From DATFML01 sp964571225 (GTDB lineage: Bacteria; Pseudomonadota; Gammaproteobacteria; DATFLG01): a stretch of DNA of 7,475 nt. The translations under genes were made by a program, and so were the position numbers. The notes beneath the pieces were generated by a model. The model was not told where the DNA came from. It searched no databases and saw only the letters and a program-made list of their open reading frames with translations. The DNA is taken from the NCBI GenBank assembly GCA_964571225.1, contig CAZNBB010000158.1, positions 1-7,475 on the forward strand, in the 5' to 3' direction. This document shows, piece after piece, positions 1 through 7,043 of this stretch (within the stretch, counting starts at the first letter, position 1; each line of letters opens with the position of its first letter).

Positions 1-891
1 GCGGCGTCCCGGGAGCTGGCACTGCTGGCTCAACAACTGGGTTTGACGGAAGCAGGCAAAACCGGCGGCAAGGTTACCGGCAGCGCTGGCGACACCAAGT
101 CCGGTGTCCAGCAGCTACCTCCCGCCCTGGTCAAACTTTTGCAGGCGGGCGACAGCGCCGGCAGCGGTTCCCAGAACACGGTCGCCCAGGCCGTGCACGA
201 TGCGATCACCGCCGGGTCCGACGGCACGGCCAAGCAATTCGTCCTGCCGGCGCAACTGACCGCCGCCTTGCAGCAGGCCATCGCCCACGGCGCGGGCCAT
301 GGGCACGGCACCCCGAATCCGGTGCACTCGCTGGACGCCACTGCAGCCCTGAGCCATGGCGGCACTCCCACCGCTTCGGCACCCCTGCCGTCCACGGCCA
401 CCCCCGCCCCAAGTCCCTCGGCGCTGCCCACGGCGACTATCCAGACGCCGATGCACCAGGCGGGTTGGGATCAGGCACTGGGCGAACGGGTGAAGTGGAT
501 GGTGGGGCAGAACCTGCAGGGGGCCCAGCTGCGTGTCACGCCCGCGCATCTGGGGCCGATCGACGTGCACATCAGCGTCCACAACGATCAGGCGAGCGTT
601 GCCTTCAGTGCCCAGCACGTCCTTACGCGCGAGCACCTGGAGGCGGCCATTCCGCGGCTTCGGGAAATGCTGGGCAGCAGCGGTTTGAACCTGGCCAATG
701 TCAACGTGTCCCAACATTTCCATGGTGGGCAGGGTCAGCAGGGCAATGCCGGCTTCTCCCAAGGGCAGGGCGGAGGCTGGGGTGGCGGCGGCAGCGCGGG
801 AGCAGGCGATCTGGTGATCGAAGAGCCGTTGAGCGACAGCCTGAGGGCCGCTGCGCGGGTTTCCCTTGGCGCCATCGACTACTTCGCGTAA
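1..891 (+). CDS. fliK: FliK, flagellar hook-length control protein (5'-truncated)
   Basis: The reading frame is open from base 1, so the N-terminus lies upstream; 296 residues and a TAA stop are visible. FliK is a secreted molecular ruler that measures the hook and switches the export apparatus from hook to filament substrates. The first ~140 visible residues are low-complexity and rich in Ala, Gly, Pro, Ser and Thr, as expected for the poorly conserved ruler part. Visible residues ~155-240 form the conserved C-terminal Flg_hook domain, recognisable by LRVTPAHLGPIDVHISV, then ASVAFSA, a TREHLEAAIPRLREML helix and the SGLNLANVNV end. After it comes an unusually Gly/Gln-rich stretch (about visible residues 242-270) and the tail SLGAIDYFA, which resembles FliK tails. 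An internal TTG at 43 is not the likely start because coding continues upstream of it. Family assignment is strong; its place ahead of fliL fits other gammaproteobacteria. Confidence 0.93.
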   Translation, partial: AASRELALLAQQLGLTEAGKTGGKVTGSAGDTKSGVQQLPPALVKLLQAGDSAGSGSQNTVAQAVHDAITAGSDGTAKQFVLPAQLTAALQQAIAHGAGHGHGTPNPVHSLDATAALSHGGTPTASAPLPSTATPAPSPSALPTATIQTPMHQAGWDQALGERVKWMVGQNLQGAQLRVTPAHLGPIDVHISVHNDQASVAFSAQHVLTREHLEAAIPRLREMLGSSGLNLANVNVSQHFHGGQGQQGNAGFSQGQGGGWGGGGSAGAGDLVIEEPLSDSLRAAARVSLGAIDYFA

Positions 892-1037
892 GTTGCTGTT
901 ATGGGGCCACGGAGGTCGTGGACCGGCGGTCGCCAATGACCGGCACTACGTACCCGATGGTCGGTCGTTGGGATTTGGCGGCAACTGTGATAGCGTAGCC
1001 CCATGCTTACTGTCATAACAACAACAATGCCTATAAC

Positions 1038-3305
1038 ATGCCTGGAAAACGCAAACAGAGTTGCACAGGGCAGGACAGTGGCGCGGAGCTGGCACAGCGA
1101 CAGCCTCTCGAGTCACGACTGAGGAGTAAAGAGTTCAACTACGTGCTTCGGATCGACGATGACGATCTGAAGTTGTTGGCTCAGCATCACAAAAGCCTTG
1201 CTCAAGCGGCGGCCGGCTTTGCTGAACTCTACTACAACTACCTGTTCGACAATCCGGGTGCTGCAGAGCGTCTCTACGATTACGAGCGTTCCGGCGGCGA
1301 CATCGGTGATCTGGTCCGCGGTCAGCTCGAACACCTGTTGGGAATTCTTTCGGGGAAGGTCACGGAGGGTGATGCCGCTCGCATCGCCCATATCGGCACC
1401 CTTCATCACCGGCGGGCGGTGGAACCGGTGTGGGTCCTGGGCGCCTATCGCCTCTATCTCGACCATCTTCACCAACTCATCACGGATGCGCCCGACATAG
1501 CGCCCGCCGACCGGCAGCGCCTCGCCTCGGTGGTCGCGAAGCTGGTGTTTCGCGATATGGGCATCATGCTGCAATCCCAGTGGGGCGACGCGGTGGCGCG
1601 CCTGGACGAGCAACGCAGCGAGATGGCCGCCAGCCAGGTTCAGATGAGCGACCTGCTGGCCAGCATTCCGCAGGTACTGTGGTCGGTGGCCGTGCCGGGC
1701 AATCGTCTGCTGTACGTGAGTCCCGCCACCGAACGCATCTGCCCGTCCGGGGTCCAGTCTCCCATCCCATGCCTTGACCACGTGCATGCAGACGATCGTT
1801 CCCGTGTGCTCGATGCCTGGCAGGAGGCCGCGCAGGGCCGCCAATGCGCTGTGGACTGCCGAATCGACATCGACGGAGCGCCAAGCCGCTGGTTCCGTAT
1901 GGAGCTCTATCCGGCGCGGGGCAACGGTCGGCGCGTGGTGCGTATCGACGGTTTCATGCAGGACGTGACCGAAGCCCGCGAAACCTACGCGCGGCTGGAA
2001 CAAATGGCCACCACCGATGGACTGACGGATCTGGCCAACCGTACCTTGTGGTACGACCGCGTGAACGTGGCGCTGGCGGCGGCGCGCCGCACCCCCGGCA
2101 GTCAGCTGGTCCTCATGCTGCTGGATCTGGACCATTTCAAGGTGATCAACGACACCCTGGGGCATGCAGCGGGCGATCTGCTGCTGCGCCAGCTGGCGGG
2201 CCGGCTGCGCACGGTGTTGCGCGATTCCGATACGCTGGCCCGACTCGGGGGAGACGAATTCGGTGTGTTGCTGCCCGGCGTTCATCGCGCAGCCGTGGTG
2301 GGCGAGTATGTGGCCAGCAAAATTCTCAGCTGTTTCAAGAAGCCGTTCTGGTATGAGGGCAAGGAGCTGTTTCTGGCCGGTGCCATCGGCATTGCGATCT
2401 ATCCGGACCACGGCGAGGATGCCGAAAGTCTGCTCAGTCACGCCGATACCGCGATGTACGGCGCCAAGCGCAGCGAGACGCCTTATCTATTCTATGAGCC
2501 GGGTACCGACATGCCGGCTGCGGAGCAGTTGCAGATCTCAGGACAGCTCCGCCATGCGCTGGAGCGCAACGAGTTCGAGCTCCACTACCAGCCCAAGGTG
2601 GATATCCGCAGTATGCAGATCTGTGGCGCCGAAGCGCTGCTGCGCTGGAAACACCCCCAGGAAGGCCTGGTGGCGCCCAAGCGCTTTCTTCACATTGCGG
2701 AACAGATCGGTTTGATGATGCCCATCACCGATTGGGTGCTGGTGACCGCGCTGCGCCAGTGCAAGTCCCTGCGGGCCGCCGGATTGCAGGTCCCGATTGC
2801 CGTCAATGTGTCGGCAAGGTTCTTCCAGAGCCCCCATCTGGTGGACAAGATTCAGTGGGCCCTGAGCGAAGCGGACGTGGATGGGCGGTGTCTGGAGATC
2901 GAAATCACGGAGGAAACGCTGATGGCGGACCTGGAGTACGGCGCCGCCATCCTCTCGCGCCTGAGCGACATGGGTGTGGCCATCGCCATTGACGATTTCG
3001 GCACCGGCTATTCCTCCCTGTCCTACCTGAAACGTCTGCCCATCCACACCCTCAAGATCGACAAGTCCTTCCTTCTGGACATGGCGACCGACGAAAACGA
3101 CGCGGTTATCGTGCGTTCCATTATCGACCTGGGACACAACCTCGGCTTCAAAGTGGTGGCCGAAGGGGTGGAGGATGGCGAAGCCTGGGAACGGCTGGCC
3201 GTGCTCGGCTGTGACGAAGTCCAGGGTTTCCATGTCAGTCGTCCGCTGCCGCCGCCGGGGTTCACTTCCTGGCTCAACAAAGGTCCCTGGTCGACGGTCG
3301 TCTAA
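1038..3305 (+). CDS. Globin-coupled heme sensor - PAS - GGDEF - EAL protein (predicted bifunctional cyclic-di-GMP enzyme)
   Basis: A 755-residue, apparently cytoplasmic protein with no membrane segment. Residues ~40-185 match the protoglobin/globin-coupled sensor family: a Tyr-rich B helix (LYYNYLF, 64-70) and the F-helix pattern IGTLHHRRAVEP (119-130), in which His123 aligns with the heme-ligating proximal His of HemAT-type sensors. Residues ~205-315 form a PAS fold of the PAS_3 type, ending in DGFMQDVTEARE. The GGDEF domain (~320-485) keeps the LLDLDHFKVIND metal/substrate segment, the RDSD inhibitory site (395-398) and GGDEF (404-408). The EAL domain (~500-745) keeps EALLRW (532-537), Asn590, EIEITEE (620-626), DDFGTGYSS (652-660), LKID (672-675), VVAEGVE (706-712) and Gln729. 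Both catalytic domains therefore look competent. The start is uncertain. ATG 1038 has no Shine-Dalgarno sequence, and the in-frame GTG 1143 (GAGGAG at 1121-1126) would still keep the whole globin domain. Position between fliK and fliL suggests a role in motility; the ligand (O2, NO or CO) and the net activity are inferred, not shown. Confidence 0.9.
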   Translation: MPGKRKQSCTGQDSGAELAQRQPLESRLRSKEFNYVLRIDDDDLKLLAQHHKSLAQAAAGFAELYYNYLFDNPGAAERLYDYERSGGDIGDLVRGQLEHLLGILSGKVTEGDAARIAHIGTLHHRRAVEPVWVLGAYRLYLDHLHQLITDAPDIAPADRQRLASVVAKLVFRDMGIMLQSQWGDAVARLDEQRSEMAASQVQMSDLLASIPQVLWSVAVPGNRLLYVSPATERICPSGVQSPIPCLDHVHADDRSRVLDAWQEAAQGRQCAVDCRIDIDGAPSRWFRMELYPARGNGRRVVRIDGFMQDVTEARETYARLEQMATTDGLTDLANRTLWYDRVNVALAAARRTPGSQLVLMLLDLDHFKVINDTLGHAAGDLLLRQLAGRLRTVLRDSDTLARLGGDEFGVLLPGVHRAAVVGEYVASKILSCFKKPFWYEGKELFLAGAIGIAIYPDHGEDAESLLSHADTAMYGAKRSETPYLFYEPGTDMPAAEQLQISGQLRHALERNEFELHYQPKVDIRSMQICGAEALLRWKHPQEGLVAPKRFLHIAEQIGLMMPITDWVLVTALRQCKSLRAAGLQVPIAVNVSARFFQSPHLVDKIQWALSEADVDGRCLEIEITEETLMADLEYGAAILSRLSDMGVAIAIDDFGTGYSSLSYLKRLPIHTLKIDKSFLLDMATDENDAVIVRSIIDLGHNLGFKVVAEGVEDGEAWERLAVLGCDEVQGFHVSRPLPPPGFTSWLNKGPWSTVV

Positions 3306-3415
3306 AGCCAAGTTTCCGGCTTGCCGTCCCTGCTGGAGTAGTCAAAAGTCCGTCGCGTTCCTGGAAACCTTTTCCAACTTACTGATCCGGCTCGCAGAAA
3401 GAATCCTCTGTTCAG

Positions 3416-3431
3416 TGGCATAGCTCTTGCT
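3416..3431 (+). promoter_or_regulatory. Sigma-54 (RpoN) -24/-12 promoter for the fliL operon
   Basis: The sequence TGGCATAGCTCTTGCT matches the TGGCAYR-N4-TTGCW consensus at every defined position, with the GG and GC elements 12 bases apart. It predicts transcription start near 3442 and a ~27-base leader before the fliL ATG. In Pseudomonas aeruginosa the fliLMNOPQR-flhB operon is known to need RpoN and the activator FleQ, so both site and placement are as expected. Transcription would need an AAA+ enhancer-binding activator such as FleQ or FlrC, which is not in this window. Confidence 0.88.
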
Positions 3432-3468
3432 TTCCCGGGTGTGAACTCAAAATTCGGGAAGTTGGACG

Positions 3469-4053
3469 ATGGCAGAGAAGGGCGCAGAGCTGGATCTGGA
3501 CGACGACGCAGGGGCGGCCGCGCCCAAGGCTGCACGCCCTTGGCTGAAGTATCTGATCGCCGCACTTTCCATTTCGCTGCTGTTGAGCGCCACCGTGCTC
3601 ACCACGCTGTATTTCGCAGGCGCCCTCAACGGCGGCGCCAGTCACGCCTCCGCAGCCGGCGATTCGGCCAACGCCGACGGTAAGGACAATGCCAAGGCCA
3701 AGCCCAAGGATCACGCCGACAAGAAGCCGTCGGGGCCGGTGAAGTACATCGCTCTCGATCCCCCCTTCCTGGTCAACTTCAACGGCAACAGCGACATCCG
3801 CTACCTGCAGGTGTCCATCGAACTCAGTGCCCACCGCCAAGAGGTGCTCGATGCTGTAAAGGCGCAGATGCCGGCTATCCGCAACGGGCTCCTGCTGCTG
3901 CTCAGCAGCCAGAAGCCGTCCGCCCTGAGCACTCGTGCCGGCAAGGACAAGTTGCTCGGCGAAGTGCTCGACACCGTGCGCAAGGTGCTGAAGAAGCAGA
4001 CCGGCATCTCGGGTCTGCAGGGCGCCTACTTCACCAGCTTCGTGATGCAGTAG
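3469..4053 (+). CDS. fliL: FliL, flagellar basal body-associated (stator-supporting) protein
   Basis: This 194-residue single-span inner-membrane protein sits around the basal body and supports stator function or stability. A short acidic cytoplasmic N-terminus (1-20) precedes one transmembrane helix (about 27-51). A low-complexity Ala/Lys/Asp linker (~55-90) leads to the periplasmic FliL domain (~91-194). That domain carries the family features LDPPFLVNF (96-104), RYLQVSIEL (111-119), MPAIRNGLLLLLS (134-146) and the terminal YFTSFVMQ, which matches the usual end of FliL. The linker makes it somewhat longer than enterobacterial FliL. The ATG has GGGAAG (3456-3461) seven bases upstream. It is the first gene after the sigma-54 promoter, and its stop is five bases before fliM. 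Confidence 0.95.
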   Translation: MAEKGAELDLDDDAGAAAPKAARPWLKYLIAALSISLLLSATVLTTLYFAGALNGGASHASAAGDSANADGKDNAKAKPKDHADKKPSGPVKYIALDPPFLVNFNGNSDIRYLQVSIELSAHRQEVLDAVKAQMPAIRNGLLLLLSSQKPSALSTRAGKDKLLGEVLDTVRKVLKKQTGISGLQGAYFTSFVMQ

Positions 4054-4058
4054 CCGCC

Positions 4059-5036
4059 ATGTCCGTCAACGATCTCTTATCCCAGGAAGAAATCGACGCG
4101 CTGCTCCACGGCGTCGGCAGCGGCGACGTCGAGACCGAAACCGACCAGGGACCCTCGGACGGTGAAGCACGCGGCTACGATTTCACCAGCCAGGACCGCA
4201 TCGTGCGTGGGCGCATGCCCACGCTGGAGATGATCAACGAGCGGTTCGCCCGCTATTTCCGCATCAGCCTGTTCAACCTCATGCGCCGTTCCAGCGAAAT
4301 CGCCGTGGGCGGCGTGCAGATGCTCAAGTTCGCGGAATACGTCCACAGCCTGTTCGTTCCCACCAGCCTGAATCTGGTGCGCGTCAAGCCATTGCGGGGC
4401 ACCGGACTGTTCGTCTTCGATCCCAAGCTCGTGTTCACCCTGGTGGACAACTACTTCGGCGGTGACGGACGGTTCCCGGCCAAGATCGAGGGACGCGAGT
4501 TCACTCCCACTGAACAACGGGTCATCGACATCATCCTGCGTCAGGCCTTCAGCGACCTCAAGGAATCCTGGAGTCCCGTATTGCCGCTGGACTTCGAGTA
4601 CGTCAACTCCGAGGTCAATCCGCAGTTCGCCAACATCGTCAGCCCCACCGAGGTGGTGGTGGTCAACACGTTCCATATAGAACTCGACGGCGGGGGTGGG
4701 GACCTGCATGTCACGCTGCCCTATTCCATGGTCGAGCCCATTCGCGACGTACTGGACGCCGGCATACAGAGTGACCGCAGCGAAGTCGACGAGCGCTGGC
4801 TTGGCGCTATCCGAGAGGAAATGAAAGAGGCCTCGCTGAACGTGAAGAGCACGCTTACCGAAACCACCATCACGTTACGCGAGCTCATGAACCTCAAAGC
4901 CGGTGATGTGATCCCTGTCGACGTTCCCGAACTGGTGACCTTGTGTGCGGAGGATGTACCGCTGTTCCGCGCCAAATTCGGCGTATCCCAAGGCAGCCGC
5001 GCGCTGAAGATACAAGGCAAGATCAAACAGCATTAG
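4059..5036 (+). CDS. fliM: FliM, flagellar motor switch protein
   Basis: FliM forms the middle of the C-ring, binds CheY-P, contacts FliG and sets rotation direction. At 325 residues it is of normal family length. The N-terminus holds the CheY-P-binding peptide LSQEEIDALLHG (7-18), followed by an acidic linker (~20-38). The middle CheC-like domain (~45-235) contains the FliG-contacting GGDG motif (134-137) and EFTPTEQRVIDIILRQAF (147-164). The C-terminal SpoA domain (~245-320) is the part that pairs with FliN. No clear Shine-Dalgarno sequence precedes the ATG. With only five bases after the fliL stop, translational coupling to fliL is likely. All expected parts are intact. Confidence 0.97.
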   Translation: MSVNDLLSQEEIDALLHGVGSGDVETETDQGPSDGEARGYDFTSQDRIVRGRMPTLEMINERFARYFRISLFNLMRRSSEIAVGGVQMLKFAEYVHSLFVPTSLNLVRVKPLRGTGLFVFDPKLVFTLVDNYFGGDGRFPAKIEGREFTPTEQRVIDIILRQAFSDLKESWSPVLPLDFEYVNSEVNPQFANIVSPTEVVVVNTFHIELDGGGGDLHVTLPYSMVEPIRDVLDAGIQSDRSEVDERWLGAIREEMKEASLNVKSTLTETTITLRELMNLKAGDVIPVDVPELVTLCAEDVPLFRAKFGVSQGSRALKIQGKIKQH

Positions 5037-5053
5037 CCGCAGCCGCTGGGCAC

Positions 5054-5058
5054 AGGAG
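5054..5058 (+). promoter_or_regulatory. Ribosome binding site of fliN
   Basis: AGGAG lies six bases before ATG 5065, an optimal spacing. It decides the fliN start: the in-frame TTG at 5059 directly abuts this site and is too close to be used. Confidence 0.8.
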
Positions 5059-5064
5059 TTGAGC

Positions 5065-5481
5065 ATGAACGATACCACCGACACCCCGAATACCGACGAC
5101 GCGGCGGACGACTGGGCGGCGGCACTCGCCGAACAGGAAGCCGCCGAAGGCGGCGCGGTCGAGGCCGAACCGGCGCAGTTCCAGAATCTGCAGGACGACG
5201 CCCAGGGCCCGGGGAACGAGGACAGCAACCTCGACGTGATCCTGGACATCCCCGTCACCATCGCAATGGAGATCGGCCGTACTCGGATCAGCATCAGGAA
5301 CCTCCTTCAACTGAACCAGGGGTCCGTGGTGGAGCTGGACCGGTTGGCCGGCGAACCCATGGACGTGCTGGTCAACGGCACGCTCGTGGCCCATGGGGAG
5401 GTGGTGGTGATCAACGAAAAGTTCGGCATCCGCCTGACGGACGTGGTCAGCCCGGCGGAAAGAGTGAAGAAGCTGAAATGA
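5065..5481 (+). CDS. fliN: FliN, flagellar motor switch protein
   Basis: FliN forms the bottom of the C-ring with FliM and also docks the FliH-FliI export ATPase complex. The protein has 138 residues from ATG 5065, close to the Escherichia coli length. Residues 1-55 are an acidic, low-complexity, poorly conserved leader. Residues ~57-128 are the SpoA domain, with the signature pattern LDVILDIPVTIAMEIGRT (56-73), LLQLNQGSVVELDRLAGEP (80-98), DVLVNGTLVAHGEVVVINE (100-118) and FGIRLTDVV (120-128). The last codon and stop overlap the fliO ATG (ATGA at 5478-5481), which implies translational coupling. Confidence 0.97.
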   Translation: MNDTTDTPNTDDAADDWAAALAEQEAAEGGAVEAEPAQFQNLQDDAQGPGNEDSNLDVILDIPVTIAMEIGRTRISIRNLLQLNQGSVVELDRLAGEPMDVLVNGTLVAHGEVVVINEKFGIRLTDVVSPAERVKKLK

Positions 5482-5975
5482 GTCGTCGGCCGCCCGAGAC
5501 CGCCAATTCGAGACGGCGCTCACTGATACTCGGTGCCGGGGCCCTGTTCGCGGGCGTCGCGCTCTCCATGCTGTGTTGGTCGACGGCATGGGCCGACGCG
5601 GTGGGCCGTCAGACAAGCGCTCAGCCGGCTGCGATGGAGCCCCTGGCGATGAGCAGCCTGGTGCAACTCACGTTGGGTCTGCTGGCGGTGCTGGCGGCCA
5701 TCGCGTTGGTCGCCTGGCTGATGCGTCGGGTCGGGCGTTTCCAGTCCGGCGTGGGCGGCGCCATGAAAATTCTTGGTGGACTGTCCATGGGTGCCAGAGA
5801 GCGGGTGGTGCTGATCCAGGTGGGCGACACCCAGTTGTTGCTGGGCGTGGCCCCGGGACGCGTTCAGACCCTCCATGTTCTGCCGGAGCCCATCGACGGC
5901 GCTTCCAGCGGCTCGGAGCCCGGTCGGTTTGCGGAGAAGCTGCGCACGGTGCTGGAGAAGAGGGCGACGTCATGA
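5478..5975 (+). CDS. fliO: FliO, flagellar export-gate assembly protein
   Basis: FliO is a membrane protein that helps FliP oligomerise during assembly of the flagellar type III export gate. This one has 165 residues. An Arg-rich N-terminus (SRRRS, 11-15) precedes a hydrophobic stretch (~16-38) ending AWAD, which could be a signal peptide cleaved after Ala39 or a first membrane helix. A second, certain transmembrane helix spans ~60-81. The cytoplasmic FliO domain follows (~97-136) with the family pattern LGGLSMGARERVVLIQVGD (99-117) and LLLGVAPGRVQTLHVL (120-135). The ATG overlaps the fliN stop, and its own TGA overlaps the fliP ATG. FliO is weakly conserved, but both domain and position support the call. 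Confidence 0.92.
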   Translation: MSRRPPETANSRRRSLILGAGALFAGVALSMLCWSTAWADAVGRQTSAQPAAMEPLAMSSLVQLTLGLLAVLAAIALVAWLMRRVGRFQSGVGGAMKILGGLSMGARERVVLIQVGDTQLLLGVAPGRVQTLHVLPEPIDGASSGSEPGRFAEKLRTVLEKRATS

Positions 5976-6727
5976 TCCCGAAAAGGCTTTCCTGGGTGCT
6001 GCTGATCATGGTGATGCTGCTGCCGTTGGTCTCCCACGCGGCACCAGGTCTGGCGGCATTGAAGATGGAGCCGACCGGAAACGGCGGCGAGACCTACACG
6101 GTCAGCATTCAGGTTCTCGCGCTGATGACCGCGCTGACCCTGCTGCCGGCCGCGTTGCTGATGATGACGTCGTTCACCCGCATCATCATTGTGCTGGCGA
6201 TCCTGCGTCAGGCTCTCGGTACCATGCAGGCGCCTTCCAATCAGATCCTGGTCGGACTTTCGCTGTTCCTGACCTTCTTCATCATGCTGCCGGTCTTCAA
6301 CAAGGTAAACGACCAGGCAGTGCAGCCGTACCTTCACAACCAGATCTCCACCGACCAGGCGCTGCACAAGGCTCTGGTGCCGTTCCGCGGCTTCATGCTC
6401 AAGCAGACCCGCCAGTCCGACCTGGAGATGTTCGCAAAGATTTCAGGCACGGACACCGACAAGATCACCAAGCCGTCCCAGGTCCCGTTTTCACTGCTGC
6501 TGCCGTCGTTCGTCACCAGCGAGCTGAAGACCGCTTTTCAGATCGGATTTCTGATACTCATTCCGTTTCTTGTTATCGATCTGGTGGTTGCCAGTCTGCT
6601 CATGTCCATGGGCATGATGATGCTCTCGCCAATGATCATCTCGCTGCCGTTCAAGATCATGCTGTTCGTCCTGATCAACGGCTGGTCTTTGCTCATGGGG
6701 ACACTGGCGTCCAGTTTCTATAGTTGA
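5972..6727 (+). CDS. fliP: FliP, flagellar type III export-gate protein
   Basis: FliP is the main subunit of the FliPQR export gate, the entry pore for rod, hook and filament proteins. It has 251 residues from the ATG that overlaps the fliO stop (ATGA, 5972-5975). An upstream in-frame extension through fliO is only an open frame, because the protein begins naturally here with a signal peptide (1-23, cleavage predicted after SHA), and FliP is known to be made with one. Conserved parts are SFTRIIIVLAILRQALGT (67-84), the SNQILVGLSLFLTFFIML span (89-106), a periplasmic loop (~110-172), LLLPSFVTSELKTAFQIGF (175-193) and the final hydrophobic spans (~187-246). All expected membrane segments are present and the length is typical. 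Confidence 0.97.
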   Translation: MIPKRLSWVLLIMVMLLPLVSHAAPGLAALKMEPTGNGGETYTVSIQVLALMTALTLLPAALLMMTSFTRIIIVLAILRQALGTMQAPSNQILVGLSLFLTFFIMLPVFNKVNDQAVQPYLHNQISTDQALHKALVPFRGFMLKQTRQSDLEMFAKISGTDTDKITKPSQVPFSLLLPSFVTSELKTAFQIGFLILIPFLVIDLVVASLLMSMGMMMLSPMIISLPFKIMLFVLINGWSLLMGTLASSFYS

Positions 6728-6763
6728 CCGCCCTATAACACCACTGCGCCCAGAGGGACCGTC

Positions 6764-7033
6764 ATGACTCCGGATACGGTAATGACCATTGCCAAGCAGA
6801 CCATGGAGATCACGGTGATGCTGTCGGCTCCGCTGCTGATCGCGGGGCTCATTGTGGGGTTGCTGGTGGGTATGTTCCAGGCGGCGACCCAGATCAACGA
6901 GATGACCCTGACCTTCATCCCCAAGCTTGCCGCAGTGGCTGCCGTGCTGCTGTTCGCCGGTCCATGGATGCTGCGCATGCTGATCGGGTTCACGGTGCAC
7001 CTGTTCCACAGCATCCCGGGCCTGATCGGCTGA
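6764..7033 (+). CDS. fliQ: FliQ, flagellar type III export-gate protein
   Basis: FliQ is a small two-helix membrane protein that packs around FliP and FliR in the export gate. The 89-residue length is canonical. It starts MTPDTVMTIAKQTMEI and has hydrophobic segments at ~16-38 and ~55-80. The conserved loop FQAATQINEMTLTFIPK (38-54) lies between them. GAGGGA (6753-6758) stands five bases before the ATG. A 36-base gap after fliP holds no recognisable terminator, so co-transcription with fliP is expected. Confidence 0.97.
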   Translation: MTPDTVMTIAKQTMEITVMLSAPLLIAGLIVGLLVGMFQAATQINEMTLTFIPKLAAVAAVLLFAGPWMLRMLIGFTVHLFHSIPGLIG

Positions 7034-7043
7034 AGATCCCGCC

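Noticed and set aside
115..936. A 273-codon open frame on the - strand across fliK
   Set aside because: It lies opposite the conserved FliK hook domain; its composition is low-complexity and no motif is visible.
907..944. Possible terminator after fliK (CCACG/CGTGG at 907-921 and overlapping GGTC/GACC dyads)
   Set aside because: The stems are only 4-5 base pairs and no T run follows, so an intrinsic terminator cannot be supported.
465..998. A + strand open frame overlapping the fliK end and the spacer
   Set aside because: It runs in another frame over the conserved FliK domain, and its translation is Arg/Gly/Ala-rich without any family pattern.
1113..2441. A 442-codon open frame on the - strand across the sensor gene
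   Set aside because: It mirrors a gene with clear, intact domains on the + strand. The minus-strand translation is rich in His, Gln and Arg with no recognisable family, as expected of an antisense frame in GC-rich DNA.
3304..3322. Possible terminator after the sensor gene (AAGCC/GGCTT hairpin)
   Set aside because: Only a 5-base-pair stem with an 8-base loop and no following T tract.
5573..5971. Upstream extension of the fliP frame through fliO
   Set aside because: The true start at 5972 is set by the ATGA overlap with fliO and by the signal peptide beginning there; the extension is out-of-frame fliO sequence.
6731..6740. TATAAC-like -10 element between fliP and fliQ
   Set aside because: No matching -35 element at proper spacing, and the 36-base gap lies inside an otherwise continuous operon.
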